A stretch of DNA of 64,000 nt from the NCBI GenBank assembly GCA_014773175.1, contig VXCM01000948.1:283305-347304 (forward strand). Reading direction: 5' to 3'. Within the stretch, counting starts at the first letter, position 1, and every line of letters begins with the position of its first letter. This document shows positions 47,866-61,534 of the stretch, in pieces. The stretch is from Lucifuga dentata. Taxonomy: Eukaryota > Chordata > Actinopteri > Ophidiiformes > Bythitidae. A program made the translations under genes and the position numbers. The notes under the pieces were generated by a model, which worked only from the letters and a program-made list of their open reading frames with translations, was not told the DNA's origin and did no database searches.

Positions 47866-48409
47866 CGAGGGATGGGGGTGTGTGGATGGGGTTGGGGGGG
47901 CGGGGGGCACCACCGTGACAACACTGTGGCCTTGTCTTCCTGTCACTCAAGCCCATGCTGGGCAGAAGCCATTCTCACCCCCATCCCAAAGACGCTGCAT
48001 GGGGAAACTGGGGCCAGGAAGGATGTGTGTGTGTGTGTGTATATGTGTGAGTATGTGTGTCTGTGTGTGTTGGGAGAGGTAAATAGGGATACACCATCAA
48101 CCAAAAACCCCCACCTCTTTCCATCTCATCTTTTTTCCTATGTGACACCACTTTATGATAAAGGACTCTGTCTGCTGTTTACAGTACCAGCCTCACATCA
48201 ATCCAGCGTATTTTTATTAAAGGAAAATTCCACTCTTTTATTCTCTGCTCTGTTCGATAACATCAGTCTGTACAGAAATGTTACCACTTCCTGTCAACTT
48301 GCCTTGACTGAATGGTGATTTCATTCATTTCCCAGAAAAACTTAAGATTTTTATGAAAAGGGGAATGAACTTGTTGCAGTCAGGTGTGGGGACCAGCTGG
48401 TGGAAAGAG

Positions 48410-48410
<1 letters not shown>

Positions 48411-48464
<54 letters not shown>
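48411..48464. repeat. (GAT)n trinucleotide microsatellite
   Basis: About 18 perfect GAT units in intergenic DNA. Confidence 0.95.
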
Positions 48465-48511
48465 AGGATTTTGGTCTTAACCACTTGCATAAAATAAACC
48501 ATGTCCATGGC

Positions 48512-48612
48512 AGGGGGGGGGGGGGGGNGGAGGGAAAGAAAAAAGAGAAAAAAAAGGAATAAAAGAAGAGAAAAAGAAAAGAGAAAAAAGAAGGGAAAAA
48601 AGAAAAAAATGA
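48512..48612. repeat. Poly-G and AG-rich purine tract with N (48528)
   Basis: A G homopolymer broken by an N, followed by about 80 nt of almost pure purine (AAAAGAGAAAA-like). Confidence 0.9.
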
Positions 48613-49941
48613 AAAAAGGAGAAATAAATAAATAAATTGTCTACACTGCTGTTGGAAGAATTGATAACCCCGCTGCTTTATTGACTAATTTCTCCTGGTA
48701 TGAGTGTTGATTGTTGCTGTGAAATCATGTGTCTAGGAATACTTGCTTTCGCTTTGATTCTCAAGGCCTCATGCCAGATTCTAATGTCTACTGAGGCATA
48801 GTTGAAAATTTCTCAACAAGTAGATGCTGTTGTAGCTCCACAGGAAAAACACTGAAGTGCTGTACACCACGTCACTTTATCTACATTTGGCTTTCCATTA
48901 CCAGATCCTAAAAAAAAAATACTAAAACAAATAACAGAATGAGCCCAGCAATGATTGGCATACCAGTAATACCTTCCATCCATTCCCTTTGAGTTAGACT
49001 TATAGAGACTTTACCAAACAATCTCTCCCCTTACACTTTTGTTTTCCATCGGATTTAGCATACATTCCCACAACTGTGTCTAGTGGGAAAGCACCAGATG
49101 GGCGAAACTTATCGATCCAAGCAAAACATTGTAATAACCGCTCTCATTGTGCCACAAGAAAAACAAAGAAAGACCAGTTCATCCTCACAGGATGTACAGC
49201 CATTAGACCTTGTCCAATATTGTTGGGGTTTGAGCCAGTATCATTGCTGTTGATGATGATATCGCTACAGGCAACCACAAAGAAATGAGGTTGTCTCCCA
49301 AGTTCCATGTGAAGCAAACTTGTTTTCATCACTTTGTTTAAAACCACTCCCTCTATGATGTTTTGCTGCTGGTTGATAACTTGGATAGCTGCTAGTTTGA
49401 CGTGTCTTGGCATTTATGTTCTGATTCCTTCCAAGTTGTGATTATAAGGGAGATGCTGCTCCTTCAGGAACTTTCCATTTCTTTGCCCATGGGACAGGTG
49501 AGCATAACAGCATGCTTTTACTTACACCCTGCTTATACATGTGTGTGTGTGTGTGTGTGTTTATGTGTGACGCCATTGTCTCTTTACAACTTCACATGAT
49601 TGAACTAAAACCAAAAGCTGCTGTAGCATTACAACCATTGTTCTGTCCCATTGTGGGGCCGCTTTAATGTCCTGCTGCTCTGAGACTCTGTGGAGGAGAG
49701 TAGGGCACTTGGACTTGCTGTATTTAATCACTGGAGCTCAGCCAGCACACACACACGCACATGCACACACCAAACACACACCTACTCCTTCATCTGACCT
49801 GCCAATAGCAATAATATGTGTCCTTCACTTATCATTTTATATAATCTATATTATTATGCCTCCCCCCGGCACAACAAAACACAGCCTCATACATCCTGTG
49901 CCCCCTCACTCCAACACCCAACCCAGCAAAACCACCTCCCC

Positions 49942-49979
<38 letters not shown>
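49942..49979. repeat. (AC)n microsatellite
   Basis: Uninterrupted AC run of about 19 units. Confidence 0.95.
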
Positions 49980-49980
<1 letters not shown>

Positions 49981-50414
49981 CATCTCCCTGTGCAGCAGCA
50001 GACTGCAAAGTATTGCATTCCTCATGACTTTTTTTTCTAATAAATGTGATCCCAGATTCTGGGAGGGAGACCATCGCCCTGCATTAAAATTCATGGGAAA
50101 AAATGGCAATAAAATCTTTCTTTCTCTCTCTGTCTCCTTTTCCTCTGTCCCTCACTTTCTCTTTCCCTCTCCACTCTCCACACTTGCTCCCCTCACCTAT
50201 CTCTTTTTCATTCCCTCACTTGTCTGCTCAACACACACATGCACAAGCCACACACACTCACACACACATACACTTTCTTCGATCAGCAACGTGCACTCTC
50301 CCTCTCCCCCATTCAATCTACCCTCCTACTGGCTCATCTTTCTCAGCATCCCCCCTGCTGTCCTTCATCCTTTATTCTCTTCCTCCTCCCTCCCTCCCTT
50401 CTTCTCCCATTGCC

Positions 50415-50418
<4 letters not shown>

Positions 50419-50459
<41 letters not shown>

Positions 50460-50487
50460 NACACACACACACACACACACACACACC
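50419..50487. repeat. Compound (CT)n-N-(AC)n microsatellite
   Basis: A CT run meets an AC run at a single N (50460). The join may be an assembly bridge. It sits in a 350-bp pyrimidine-rich stretch that yields long spurious open frames. Confidence 0.95.
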
Positions 50488-51099
50488 CATCTATATTTTC
50501 CAACTCCACCTCTGGCAGGTTGTGATTTCCACTGTCAGAAATTGCTTTTTCAATATCTCTCTCTCTCTAATTATGAGCCCCACTAAAGGGGTCGTGCCAC
50601 CAGAATACCAATTTTTTCCCACCATTTCTCCCTTCTTCTCCACAATAATTCTCCTTTTCCAGGTAACAACAATGTGCACATTCAATACACAACCTTGAAT
50701 ATCAGTATTCGCAGTATTGTTTCTTTTTCCTTTTTTATGATGCTTTGACGCCATCTCAGCTCCAGTTTTTACCAAATAAGTGCAATAATATTCATTGCAC
50801 GTCCACTTCATAGTGCTAAATGGGTGGGCGCTTCAGCTGATTTACATTTATTCATGTTTGGTCACTTCCCTGTGGCTATGATTAGTTTTATTTTGGGCAA
50901 CTTGATGCATAAGTCAGTGCAAAGTCCATTTATTTCCAATTCCAGCAGGGTCAAATTGGGAGAAATGTAAGATTTTTGAAAGCACTGACGGCTTGTGGGG
51001 AGAAACGGAAAACCACTGAATTTTGATACACTTCCCACAAAAGTCCTCGCATTCTCAATCACTCCCTGTGCGTGGAAAGGGTTAACTCCTCACTCTGTT

Positions 51100-51250
51100 T
51101 GTAGCCTGTTTGATTGACGTGCGGAGCATTGTGCTACCTATATGCCCCAATCAGGAACCGGTCAGCAACCCCACGTGGGTGTTCTCAATCCTGATTGGCT
51201 CATTTTACCACTGTTTACTGTGCTGAGGCCAAGCCCCACGTGGAGATTTC
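51100..51250 (+). promoter_or_regulatory. Putative TLE promoter region with two CACGTG E-boxes and CCAAT boxes
   Basis: CACGTG at 51172-51177 and 51237-51242, both in a CCCACGTGG context. CCAAT at 51147-51151 and its inverse ATTGG at 51194-51198. TGATTGACGTG lies near 51112. No good TATA box is seen. The cluster sits 0.9-1.0 kb upstream of the TLE start codon, followed by GC-richer sequence fitting a long 5'UTR. Function is inferred from motif density and position. Confidence 0.5.
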
Positions 51251-51499
51251 ATTCAATCACCGTACAATTCCACTGAATAATTTTGTAATGTAGCATATAA
51301 ATGTATATAAATATTAACATTTTATAAATATTTACATTTTAGGATGAAACTAATTACTCCCAAATATCACCAGGGAGGAAAATATCGCATAACTGTTAGA
51401 TTCTGAGATTCGCTCAGAAAGGCAGATAGGATAAAATCATTGCCAAGACGTTGATTTTGCCTAACAAATACTGGGAGGAGAAAGCAGTAAATGGTATAT

Positions 51500-52119
51500 T
51501 TAGGTGTTTCTTCCTTTAAGAAAGTAACTCCTATGTTAAGTCCCGTTGGGGATCAGAGGGGGGAGAGAGAGGAGTGTTGTGTGAAAAGAGTGCAGGCCAA
51601 CCAGCGAGACAAAAGAGGTTGCGGCTGCATTCAATGTGCTGCTTCTGTGTCCATCTCCGAAGCCACAAGCAAACCACATTTCCCCCTCTTGGCCTTTCTG
51701 CTTGTACATGCCCTCCATACACCGGAGAGGGAAACCGGGAGAGATTTTTTTTTTTCTAATTTCTGGGAAGTGTGAAGTTGACTCGGGAGAAAGCTGTCGG
51801 AGCGAGTGTTCCTCCTTTTTTTTCCTACCCGTCGAGTGCGGTGCGCTGCGGTGCGGGCTGGAGATATAACCCAGAACAAAGGAGTCTTCAAGCAGGGAAT
51901 GAACGAGCCGAGACTAGCTTTGCCAGTATCTTTGAACCCGGGCCAAATGCCTCTCTGAAACCGACAATACTACATCGCCTGCTCGTATTTCTCCACCAAG
52001 CTTTCCGCCCCAAACCGGACAAAGAAGAAAGACTAAAAACAAAAAAAAACAAAAAAAAAAAAAAAAANAAAAAAAAAAAAAAAAACGCACGCAGAGACAG
52101 ACACAAGTCGGCGGCTACG
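51500..52119 (+). promoter_or_regulatory. Probable long 5'UTR of the TLE gene
   Basis: GC-richer than the flanks and with several upstream ATGs. An A-rich tract with a single N at 52068 lies 35-80 nt before the start codon. There is no splice acceptor of note before the ATG. The transcription start is not identifiable precisely. Confidence 0.4.
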
Positions 52120-55100
52120 ATGTTTCCTCAAAACAGACCACCGGTAAGTAGGCTATGCTAGTTTGTAATGTTCCAAACGTGTGATTAATAAAGCTTTTCT
52201 CCTTAATTTAAATCGTCAACAAATATATAACGCGTTTTGAACCTAAATGAGCCTAAATGAGTAAGTGCAAACTGCAATTGATAGTCTTTGTCATCCTAGC
52301 TGTGGATTTCCGGGACATTCTCTGTGAGAAAACATAATAGGCTACTCTTGTTAAACACAACGGAATATCTAGTTTGTGTTTTTATTGATGCCTGGTGTAA
52401 TTCTTGACAGATTGTTGTCCAGAGCACTCAGTGAGGGTTTAGGCAAAGCTCCCTCAAACAACGTCCAACTTTGCTGAGTGTCTTTGTGCGTGTCTCATGT
52501 CCTTGGTGGCCACCTCCATCATCCTCCAAACATGGAGCCTCCTATCTCCATAGTCTATAATGGAGTTGACCCAGATGATGAAGTGTGTGTTTGTTTGTCC
52601 CTTCCCCGCGGGATGAGGGACTGAGTGAGTCAGCTTGGCTTGTTGACATCTTTTCTCAATGGGCTGCTCTTCTCAAATGCCATTCATTGTTTTAAAAAAT
52701 ATGGAGCTTTAGCTTTCAAAAATCATACTAAGAGTGACTGCATGATCTCTTTTTACTGATCTGCTAGATTTCTCCTTTTTAAGAAGCTTTCAGCAGTGGC
52801 CAGTATTCCTCTGTAGTGTGGAGATAAATCTGTGTGAGGTTCGGAGTGAAAATCATTCTGCATGCCTTTAATTTGTTTTAGCCGAGTTAGGTGGAGAGCT
52901 TTTGAGTGGACTGAAATGCATAAACACTGGTCCTTCAACTGTGTGAAGTGTCAATTAAGACCTGCTCATTTGCCTAACCCTCATCTACATCCCTTAGCCA
53001 CCCCACCCTGTACCCCACCCCTGACAATGTTTAGACATGCATGTCCTTGAGTTTGAAACCAGATTAAACACACTAAAGTATAATATAACTTCATACGAAT
53101 GTGGACAGGCGTCACTTCTATTAATTATTTGCACAAATTCATTCAGCCAGAGGAAGATGAAAAATAAGACACACTGGTTACATTTGCGCAAATACTGCCA
53201 CTGTGCATTGTACCCTCCATTTAAATTGGTCTGCACTTCCTTTGAGTAACAGTGATGAACGGATCTTACAAAGCTGCCTCCTTCCACAAAAATGAAAACA
53301 CACACACCTCCAGCAGCTGTGTATGTAGCATATCTGACTGCAGGAAGGCAGGGTGGGAAGCAGACTGTGGGTCTGTGGTTTGCACTATAAACCCAATCCC
53401 TCTCATCCAGCCTCTCCTCGCTGTGCTCCTGTGAGAGCTCCAAACCACATCTTAATGTATGGCTAGGCATCCCGTGGTGAGAGGAGCAGACTGCGGCGGG
53501 TCTGGGTAGAATGTTTAGGCCAGTAGCCTTGTTTCATTTCAATTCTCCGCAGACCTCCACAGTACACTGTCCCCACGACGCCTTCAGCCATCATTAGGTC
53601 TTGTTTGCACCTCAGAACCAAGGGCCACTCGACTCAGCAAACAATCAATTTAATCTCTGAAACACTAGTTGGCTGTAACTTGTCATTGGTGAACACTGGT
53701 ATGCTGTGTCACCTATAAATATAATTTTTCATCTTTTATCAAATTGCAGTACAATTGCATACATAATACAGGCTGTTCCTTTTCCAGACCCTGGATCAGA
53801 TCATGTAATTTAACCTTCGTGTTTATAGCTTGTTACAATGGATCTTCTTCCATGATTGTTCGTGTAAAGTAGGAACTTAGTACTTACCAGTTTCAAATTT
53901 CTTTCTGTACTACACTGGCAAAATCCTTAAGTGTCACTGACATCTGTGCTCATAAACATATTCTTAAATCATCATGAGAAGAAAATCAGCTTAATGTACT
54001 CCCTATTTATGTACCGATCGGCACATCCATCTTTTGCTGGAAATTACAAATCTGTGCACAGGTGGTATCCAGATGCCTAAATGCGACCGAAAGTTTGTAG
54101 AGAAGGCTGCAGAGCCGTCACTGTGCCTGGATGTGTTTGGGATTCAGCCTGATGTCAAGTACGGCAGACTAGCTGAGGCATGTATAGGATATGGCAGGCA
54201 TGGCTGGCTGTCCTGAATCTTTAGTCTTCTTCTAAATCTGCTGCAGTGACAGAAACATACATGGCTGCACTGTAGGCACAGGAAGGTTGGGTTACACAGA
54301 AGAGAACTTATATTCAGAGTAGACACAAAAGTTGACCCCCTCAACTTATAGAAAATGGAAAAAAAAATGACAACTTTCTAAAGTAAGTTGATATAAAGAG
54401 AAAAAGATTAAATCATTAGCGGGCAAACAAGCATACTGTTTGCTTTGGGAGAAAATGTAGTTTGAAGCTTTCCATTGCTACAGTATGGCTGCTCTGTTGG
54501 AGATAACAGAATTATCAGGATGTGATCAAAGGCCACCAGAAATCTCAAAGGTCATGATAACATTGATCATAATGTTTCCAACAGCCCTCTGCCCACCATT
54601 TTCTCATGAACAATGCCTTGGGATGGGGGAGGGGTTTGGTGAGAGGCTACTGTTGTGGGTGATGAGTTCTTGTGTTTCCTTCTACTTCTTCAATCTCTGC
54701 ACACAGATGTACACAAATTCTCCTCTTTAGGAGAAATGTTTGCTACCTGGATTAATTGTAACACTTTTGACCGTCAGCTTAGATGTTATTTAACAGTTGA
54801 ATTGGAGAGGAACACGGTGACTCGACTGTAGCATCGTTTAGGGCAGGAAACCCCAAACTGCCACCAAAACTCTTCTTTATTCAAATCCATTTGACTTTAC
54901 AGACTTTTACCAAATGTATTTACCATATTGTTTGCATACAATGTAGCAGACAATTATAATAGACATTCTGCACATGTTCAGCTACATTTTCATGTCCAAA
55001 ACTAGTAAAATAATATGGTTGAAGTGGGGAAGTTTAATAATTGCCTGATCCTTTGACCACCCGTGGTTTAAAGCTCTGTCTAACAATCTATATGTACCCT

Positions 55101-58100
55101 AATCTCAGCAATGACAGAGCAAAAACAGTGGGGAATGTCTGCCAAAACCACAAATAAAAGATTGAGATTGTTTAATAAAGCAGTACAAATATAAGGCAAT
55201 TTTAGAGCGAGACAGTTTTCACTTCACTGTGTCTCAGATGCAGCTCCTCTATTTTACCTCCAGAAAGAACCTGTTGACAGACTCCATCGCTGCTTCGGTC
55301 CTTTTCTTTATAATACAATAAGCAGCTTCACCAGACAGTGAAATCAGCCAAATATGTCATCCAGCCATGCCTTACAGTTGGCAAACCACACCTATTAATG
55401 CCTCATTAAAATGCAATTGTTTCATATCCAATAAATTGTTGCCAAGGAGAAAGTTTGTTGTTTTTCCCTGCTGTTTTTGTGATCCAAAGCTTTTAGATAT
55501 AGTAATGGATATGTAATAGAGGCCACTGCGGAATAGGTGTTTACTAGTAAAGAGAACACCTACTATTCTGGTGTCATTTTTTTTTTTTTTTTTTTTTAAA
55601 AAGGACCTTGGATACTGTATTACTGTATTCTTCTCCAAATTGTGGTCTGGTGACTCTCGGTCAACTCTCTAAAGCTACAACAAGAGGATCTGATATCAGT
55701 ATGGCAAGAAAGAAGCATAGAAATTCGTTATGCTGAAGGGTTTCATCCTAAAATGCTATGTACTGTATTAATTTTATCTGCAAAAACATATTTTGCAAGA
55801 ATGAACTGTGCCAGTAGAATACCACAATGTGCTTTGTTGCCATGCAAGCAGACATTTTGTAGCAAGAGATACTGGCGTTTTCAAAGGATGTCTAATTTAT
55901 GATGAAAGCCTTATTTTCCAGTTTGATAGTATATATGCATAAAGCCACACCCTCTTCATCATAAAGGCACGTCCTCACGAATGCAGATGAATTTGAAAAT
56001 TACATCTACAAGTTTTCACTTGTTTGCTAATATATCATAGTCCACGTTGCAGTGCCAAAACAATAGAAAAACAATTAACTTTTCTGTTGGGCCACTAGAG
56101 CCAGTAAATGGGTAAACAGGCCACTAGAGCCAGAGGCTTTGTGCCATTTCTGCCAAGTGGCATTCTGCCGGTTTTGAAGCTTGATGGAGAGGACCGGTAA
56201 AAAAAAATCCTGGATTAAATCACAATCTTAGATCCTTAGATCACACAAGAATTATACACCAGCGTTTCCCTGTCCCATAGTACAACATAAGACCAACATT
56301 GTCAATTTTTAATACGTTTAAAGGAGCAAACCACCTTTTTGCATGTTTGAACCTAATATATTCAATTTTCATACATGTAAGGTTACTGATAATCATTTCC
56401 CAAAGCATACTACTGGAACGGTGAGTTAAAAAAAATTTTTTCCTACCTTCCAGACCTCCAGTGGTTTCAGCTCATTCTGGTATGCTATTAAAATCAACTT
56501 GTTGATACTTCAAACATTCTTGGGATAGATAATCCATTATCATGGACAACATGCAGTTATGCAATTTTAGCGTTTAAGCGCAATAAAAAGCGCGGAGTGA
56601 ATGTATGTCTCCATCGTGGAATATAGTCCCAAAAGAAGACCTGCATTTATTGAAAATTTTTAACGACCGTGACTTCATAATTTTGCGTAACTATTATCAG
56701 GCGAAACATCGATTTTTAAGGTGGGTGTATCGTTTGAATATTTGATTTTGAAAGATTAAGAGATNGGCGAAACATCGATTTTTAAGGTGGGTGTATCGTT
56801 TGAATATTTGATTTTGAAAGATTAAGAGATTATGCAAAATATCAGGAAAGCTGAAATGGGAAATGATGCCAGGAACCTTACATGTATGAAAACTGAATAT
56901 ATTAGGCTCAAACATGCAAAATGGGTGGTATGGTCCTTTAAAATGCCTGCTAAGAGATACTTTACCTGATTTTGGTATTGTGTCATCAGATTGCAAAATT
57001 GTCTCAAATTCTCCTGATCAAAGTAAATAGAGCTTAAATTGTACAGCCTTCAAGGACGTAGTCTTACTAATTGAACACTTAAGTGTTGGAATATAGTTTG
57101 TGCCCTAATTGATCTGATCTATCTGGGAAGAGTACAGTATAAGAGTGACTGAGATGAGGCCTTCTCCTTTCCACCTTCCCAGCTGCCACGAACAAGCCTC
57201 CACTTCCTCACTCCTCACATGCTTTTAGCTCTTTATCGCCATTGTTGTCCTGTGGCGAGAGTGTGGCTATCGATCAGCAGCCCGCCTCCCTTGCTCAGCC
57301 AGCAATTATAAAGAGAGAGAGAGAGGCAAAATACTGAAGGAAAAGAGGCTGAAAAGATCTCAGGTTTGCAGAAGCTGCTGTGGAGGTGCGTCTCGGTGGA
57401 AGGAACAAAACGGGCTGAGGGGGGGTTACCTAATAAAAGAAGGCACCTCCAGCAATTAAGCCAGCTGACAGGCAAACTGTGGCACACCGCTAATGTGGGC
57501 TGACAGCAGGGAAATTTGAATAACGAGGCTTACGGGAGGAAGGAGAGAGGAACGGGGAGGTGGAGAGGGTTGGGGGGTGGGGTGGTGGTGGTGAGAAAGA
57601 AAGATGTGTGGTGCTAATGAAACAGGTGCCTGGCAGCCCCCTCCCCTCTGCGAGAGAGTTATTGAGAGATTACCAGGATGTTTCTCCTGTGCAGAGCCAA
57701 GCAGATAGCTACTTGATGTAGCGGGGGTCGGAGGGGTGGAGGGGTGGGGGCGGAGCAACGGGCCCGTGTCATTTCTTCCCCCATTGCACACTGCTTTAAG
57801 AATGCAAATCACCCTCGGTGTTGACGGCAGCATTTGAATAATTTAATATAAGAGACTTGAACTTCAAACACTTCTGATGAAGGCCAGTGTGTTGCCATGT
57901 TTCTGTTTTTCGTGCCTGTCAAAGATGGAGAGGTGTGTTTTAGGGATGTATGGGTGGTGCAGAGAAAGACAGATCTGGTGTCACTGCATCCTTGGTGGTA
58001 GGCAGATGAGAGAGAGAGAGAGAGAGAGAGATGGGGGGTGTTTACTCTGATGATTGACTGTGTGGGTAAGCAGTGTAATTAGTGGTCTGGCTAATGGGGA

Positions 58101-60130
58101 AGGCTATGTGGAGGGATGCAGCAACACAGCATCCTCCCAGCTGAAGGAGACGGTCAAGAGAAAGCCTCACATTACACAAGTACAAAAGGTAAATCTACAC
58201 ATCTGAGGACGGCCGCAGCTAAAAGTACAAACACGCTACATTTTTACTACAGGTGGAGTTGTTACCAAAGCTGGAGACAGTCAGCATTTGTGTTGAGGAA
58301 AAGAAGCGACCGAAACCTCTCATTACAAAAGAGTGGGAGCTGCATGTGTGAAAGAACTCCAAGACTCTCTTTCCTGTTTTTTCTTAGATGCCAGATGTGA
58401 AAAACACATTTTTAGTGGTGAGAATTTTGAGAGAAAGCAGAATGTGAGAGGTCATCCAAGACATATCTGTTTCTCTCATCATCCCCTGCAGCGGCATTAA
58501 GCAGACACTGAGGAAGGTTCTTTTACGGGAACCTAATATTCCTGCGGCCACACAGCTACCTCATATAATGATGATTCTCTTTTGACTTCATTAGCATCTT
58601 GTATCGAGACATATTGTGAATTTCCATTGATGTTTATGTTGAAGCTGAAGTCATCTGTGTGAACAAGAAAGTGCATGTGTGCTTGTAAATACTTGCGGAA
58701 AACTGCGTGCACACATCCACTTAGTGTTTGTGGTGGGCATGTGTGGGCGTGCTGTCTCGTGTGTGTGTGTGTCTGGGTTAGAGCAGGGATGTGAGGTCAT
58801 AGTGGTTTGCTGCTTATGGTGTAATTAGAGGTAACTCAAATGAAAACAACAATGATTGCATTCAAGGAATGCCACACTGTTAACAATCCCCCATACCAGA
58901 CGTGTGTGTCTGTGCATGCACGCACATACTATATTTGTGCATGTGCTTGTATTTATATGTGCATTTCAGTATATTTTATTGCATTTGTGTGCTTCCTTCT
59001 AGGACTGGACGATATGAATTTTTTTTATCACGATATTTTTTTTATATTGATCGATATTGATATATATTGCGATATGGCAAAGGTTCCACTGCATTTCGAG
59101 TCACTTGAATTTAAAATTTATTTTAACAATTTCTTTATGCATGTTCTGAACATAAAAAGTAACCAACTGAAATTGAACTGAAAAATCCCTCTTTTTCAAC
59201 AGTCTGCATTGGCATCATATCTTTTCCAATAAAGAAAGCTACAGCNAAAAATCCCTCTTTTTCAACAGTCTGCATTGGCATCATATCTTTTCCAATAAAG
59301 AAAGCTACAGCAAGCGCGATGTCTTTGTATTTTTTTGTTTTTTGTTCATATGGTTCCACAGCAGAAAAAGCAGACTGTATGGTAGTTTGGGTCATACATG
59401 ATGGCCAATTGATTTTCGTTTTGGAATGGGGAAACGGAAAACGAAAAAAGAACTGTTTTTCTATTTTCGTTTTGGAATTGGAAAATGAAAAAAGAGCGTT
59501 ACCTCCGAGGGCTTTGCTGCTTGTCCCGGGGGGACGGGTTTGAAGTAGCTGCTGTGTGACCCCGTAAAGCGGCTGCACTCTCTGTGCTCAACTTATGACA
59601 GCGCTTCAGACAGTAAAATAAGTTTGTGGTACAGCCGTGCTTCATCAGACTGCTTTCCTTTCTTAGTCATCATTAGATTTTTTTTCTTTTTCCTCTGGAG
59701 TTCATCGCTTCCTGACATCTTAGTCTGACCTTCACTCAGATATCACCACCACACAGGGTGCACTGTGTTCATTTAGCAAGATGCTGCTTTGAGGAAGTGG
59801 GTGGGCTGTTGTTATGACACTGCCATCTGATTGGCTAGTTTGTTCCAGTTCTGACACGCTATTGGCTGTTTGACCCATCATTAACTTCCTGTATTCAAGC
59901 ACTATTTTCTATCGATATTATATTGACATCCTCATTTTTATATTGAAGATTTTTTTATATGGTGATACGAATTTATATTGTTTATATCATCAACCCTACT
60001 TCCTTCCTTGTTTATCTTGTTCTTCTTCCCCATGTGACTTGTGCATTTTCTCTTTCCTTCTCCATCATCTCTACTTCCTCCTTATTTAATCATTACAATT
60101 GACTAAGACCTTCCTAGGCTAATGGAGAGA

Positions 60131-60173
<43 letters not shown>

Positions 60174-61440
60174 TGCACACACATAATACATGACACAGTG
60201 GGCTTTCTGGGTTTCCTTCGTGGCACGCATGCAATAGGTGGCCTTAAACTAATTCAGCCTATAGGCTTACTCAGTTGGCTCTCTAGGGCAGAACAGATGA
60301 CAGCACTTTGGGTACCAACAAGGACTCCTCGGGGCTTGTAAACACCTCTCTACTGATGTCTCTAAAAGATGGAGTAATGAGATGATTTCTAATCATATCA
60401 GAGAAAAGCTTCCCCTCCTTAGGCCATCCCACCTTGTGCCATCCTGCCTTACTATTACTGAGCCTGACATGATGATCATGTGGTCGCCACAGACTTAGCC
60501 TGTAATTGTGGAACAGCCATTTCAGCCTATGTAAGCTTTGTTCAAGGGCAGACGGCATGTCTCTCGTTTGCCTTTGAGCCTTCACATGGCTGCGAGGGAA
60601 TGAGAGAGGGAATCACCGACCGCGGGATTATCAGATGGAGCTCCCAGCCTAGATCCATTCCCAGAGGTCGCCAGATCAGCTCTATGACCTGACCTCTTAC
60701 TTCTAAGCCTGATCAGCTGTTTTCCTGATCACGAGTCGAAACGTAGTAATAGCAGCAGTTGTAGAGAGAGATCGAGGGAGGGAGGAAAGAGGGTATGCAG
60801 ACTGGGAGAGGATCTCTGCTTTGCTTGCACTTCAGGGATCGCATCTGTCACATGCATCCAGTCTAGTCTGGTCTGAATCATCATTACAGCAATGCTAACC
60901 AGCAGATTGGAGTTGTGTGTAAGATCCCAGATGTCTGACCCAGCAGAGGAGAGAAATGCAGCATTCCCTCCATTTAAATAAATCTGTTCTCTCTATAATT
61001 GTTTTCTCTCTGACCTTGTTCTCCTCTGTCTGACCCCTGCTTAATGTCAGCCACTTCCTTCTTCCATTCCTCCATTTTTTTAAGGAAGATGCTACTTCTC
61101 TTCTCACCTGTCTTCCTGAGACGTGGCTAGGTGAAAAAATGGAAACTCAAAAATAAACAAACGAGAGGAAAGGGAAAGATTAAAAAATGAGGGAGAATAA
61201 GGGTCGCTCCCTCTCTTCCTCCTCCATTCTCTTACAAAATGGCCTTGGTGCTCCTTTTCCCCTGTGAAGAGTAATTGCGCTATGTACTGTGTGAGAGGAG
61301 GGGAGAGTGTGTGTATGTGTGTTTAATCATGGGTTTGTGAGAGGAAGGGGGAGTGTGTACGTGAGAGCAAGACTGACAAAATGTGTATGTGTATCTTTGT
61401 GAGGGTATGTGCAATTGTGGGTTTCTGCGTAAAGGAAAAG

Positions 61441-61471
<31 letters not shown>

Positions 61472-61503
61472 CATNAATTGTGGGTTTCTGCGTAAAGGAA
61501 AAG

Positions 61504-61534
<31 letters not shown>

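Noticed and set aside
47608..48318. 236-aa open frame across the N gap
   Set aside because: It exists only because Ns are read as X, with Cys-Val runs from GT repeats on either side.
49667..50698. 343-aa open frame rich in His-Thr and Ser-Leu
   Set aside because: It is produced by (AC)n and (CT)n microsatellites and pyrimidine-rich DNA and has no domain-like content.
56093..56135. Direct repeat 'ggccactagagccag' spaced by about 15 bp
   Set aside because: It is too short and isolated to support any function; likely a local duplication.
56700..56830. Tandem duplication inside copy C as a biological event
   Set aside because: The two 65-bp units are identical and separated by a single N, matching three other such sites; an assembly join explains it.
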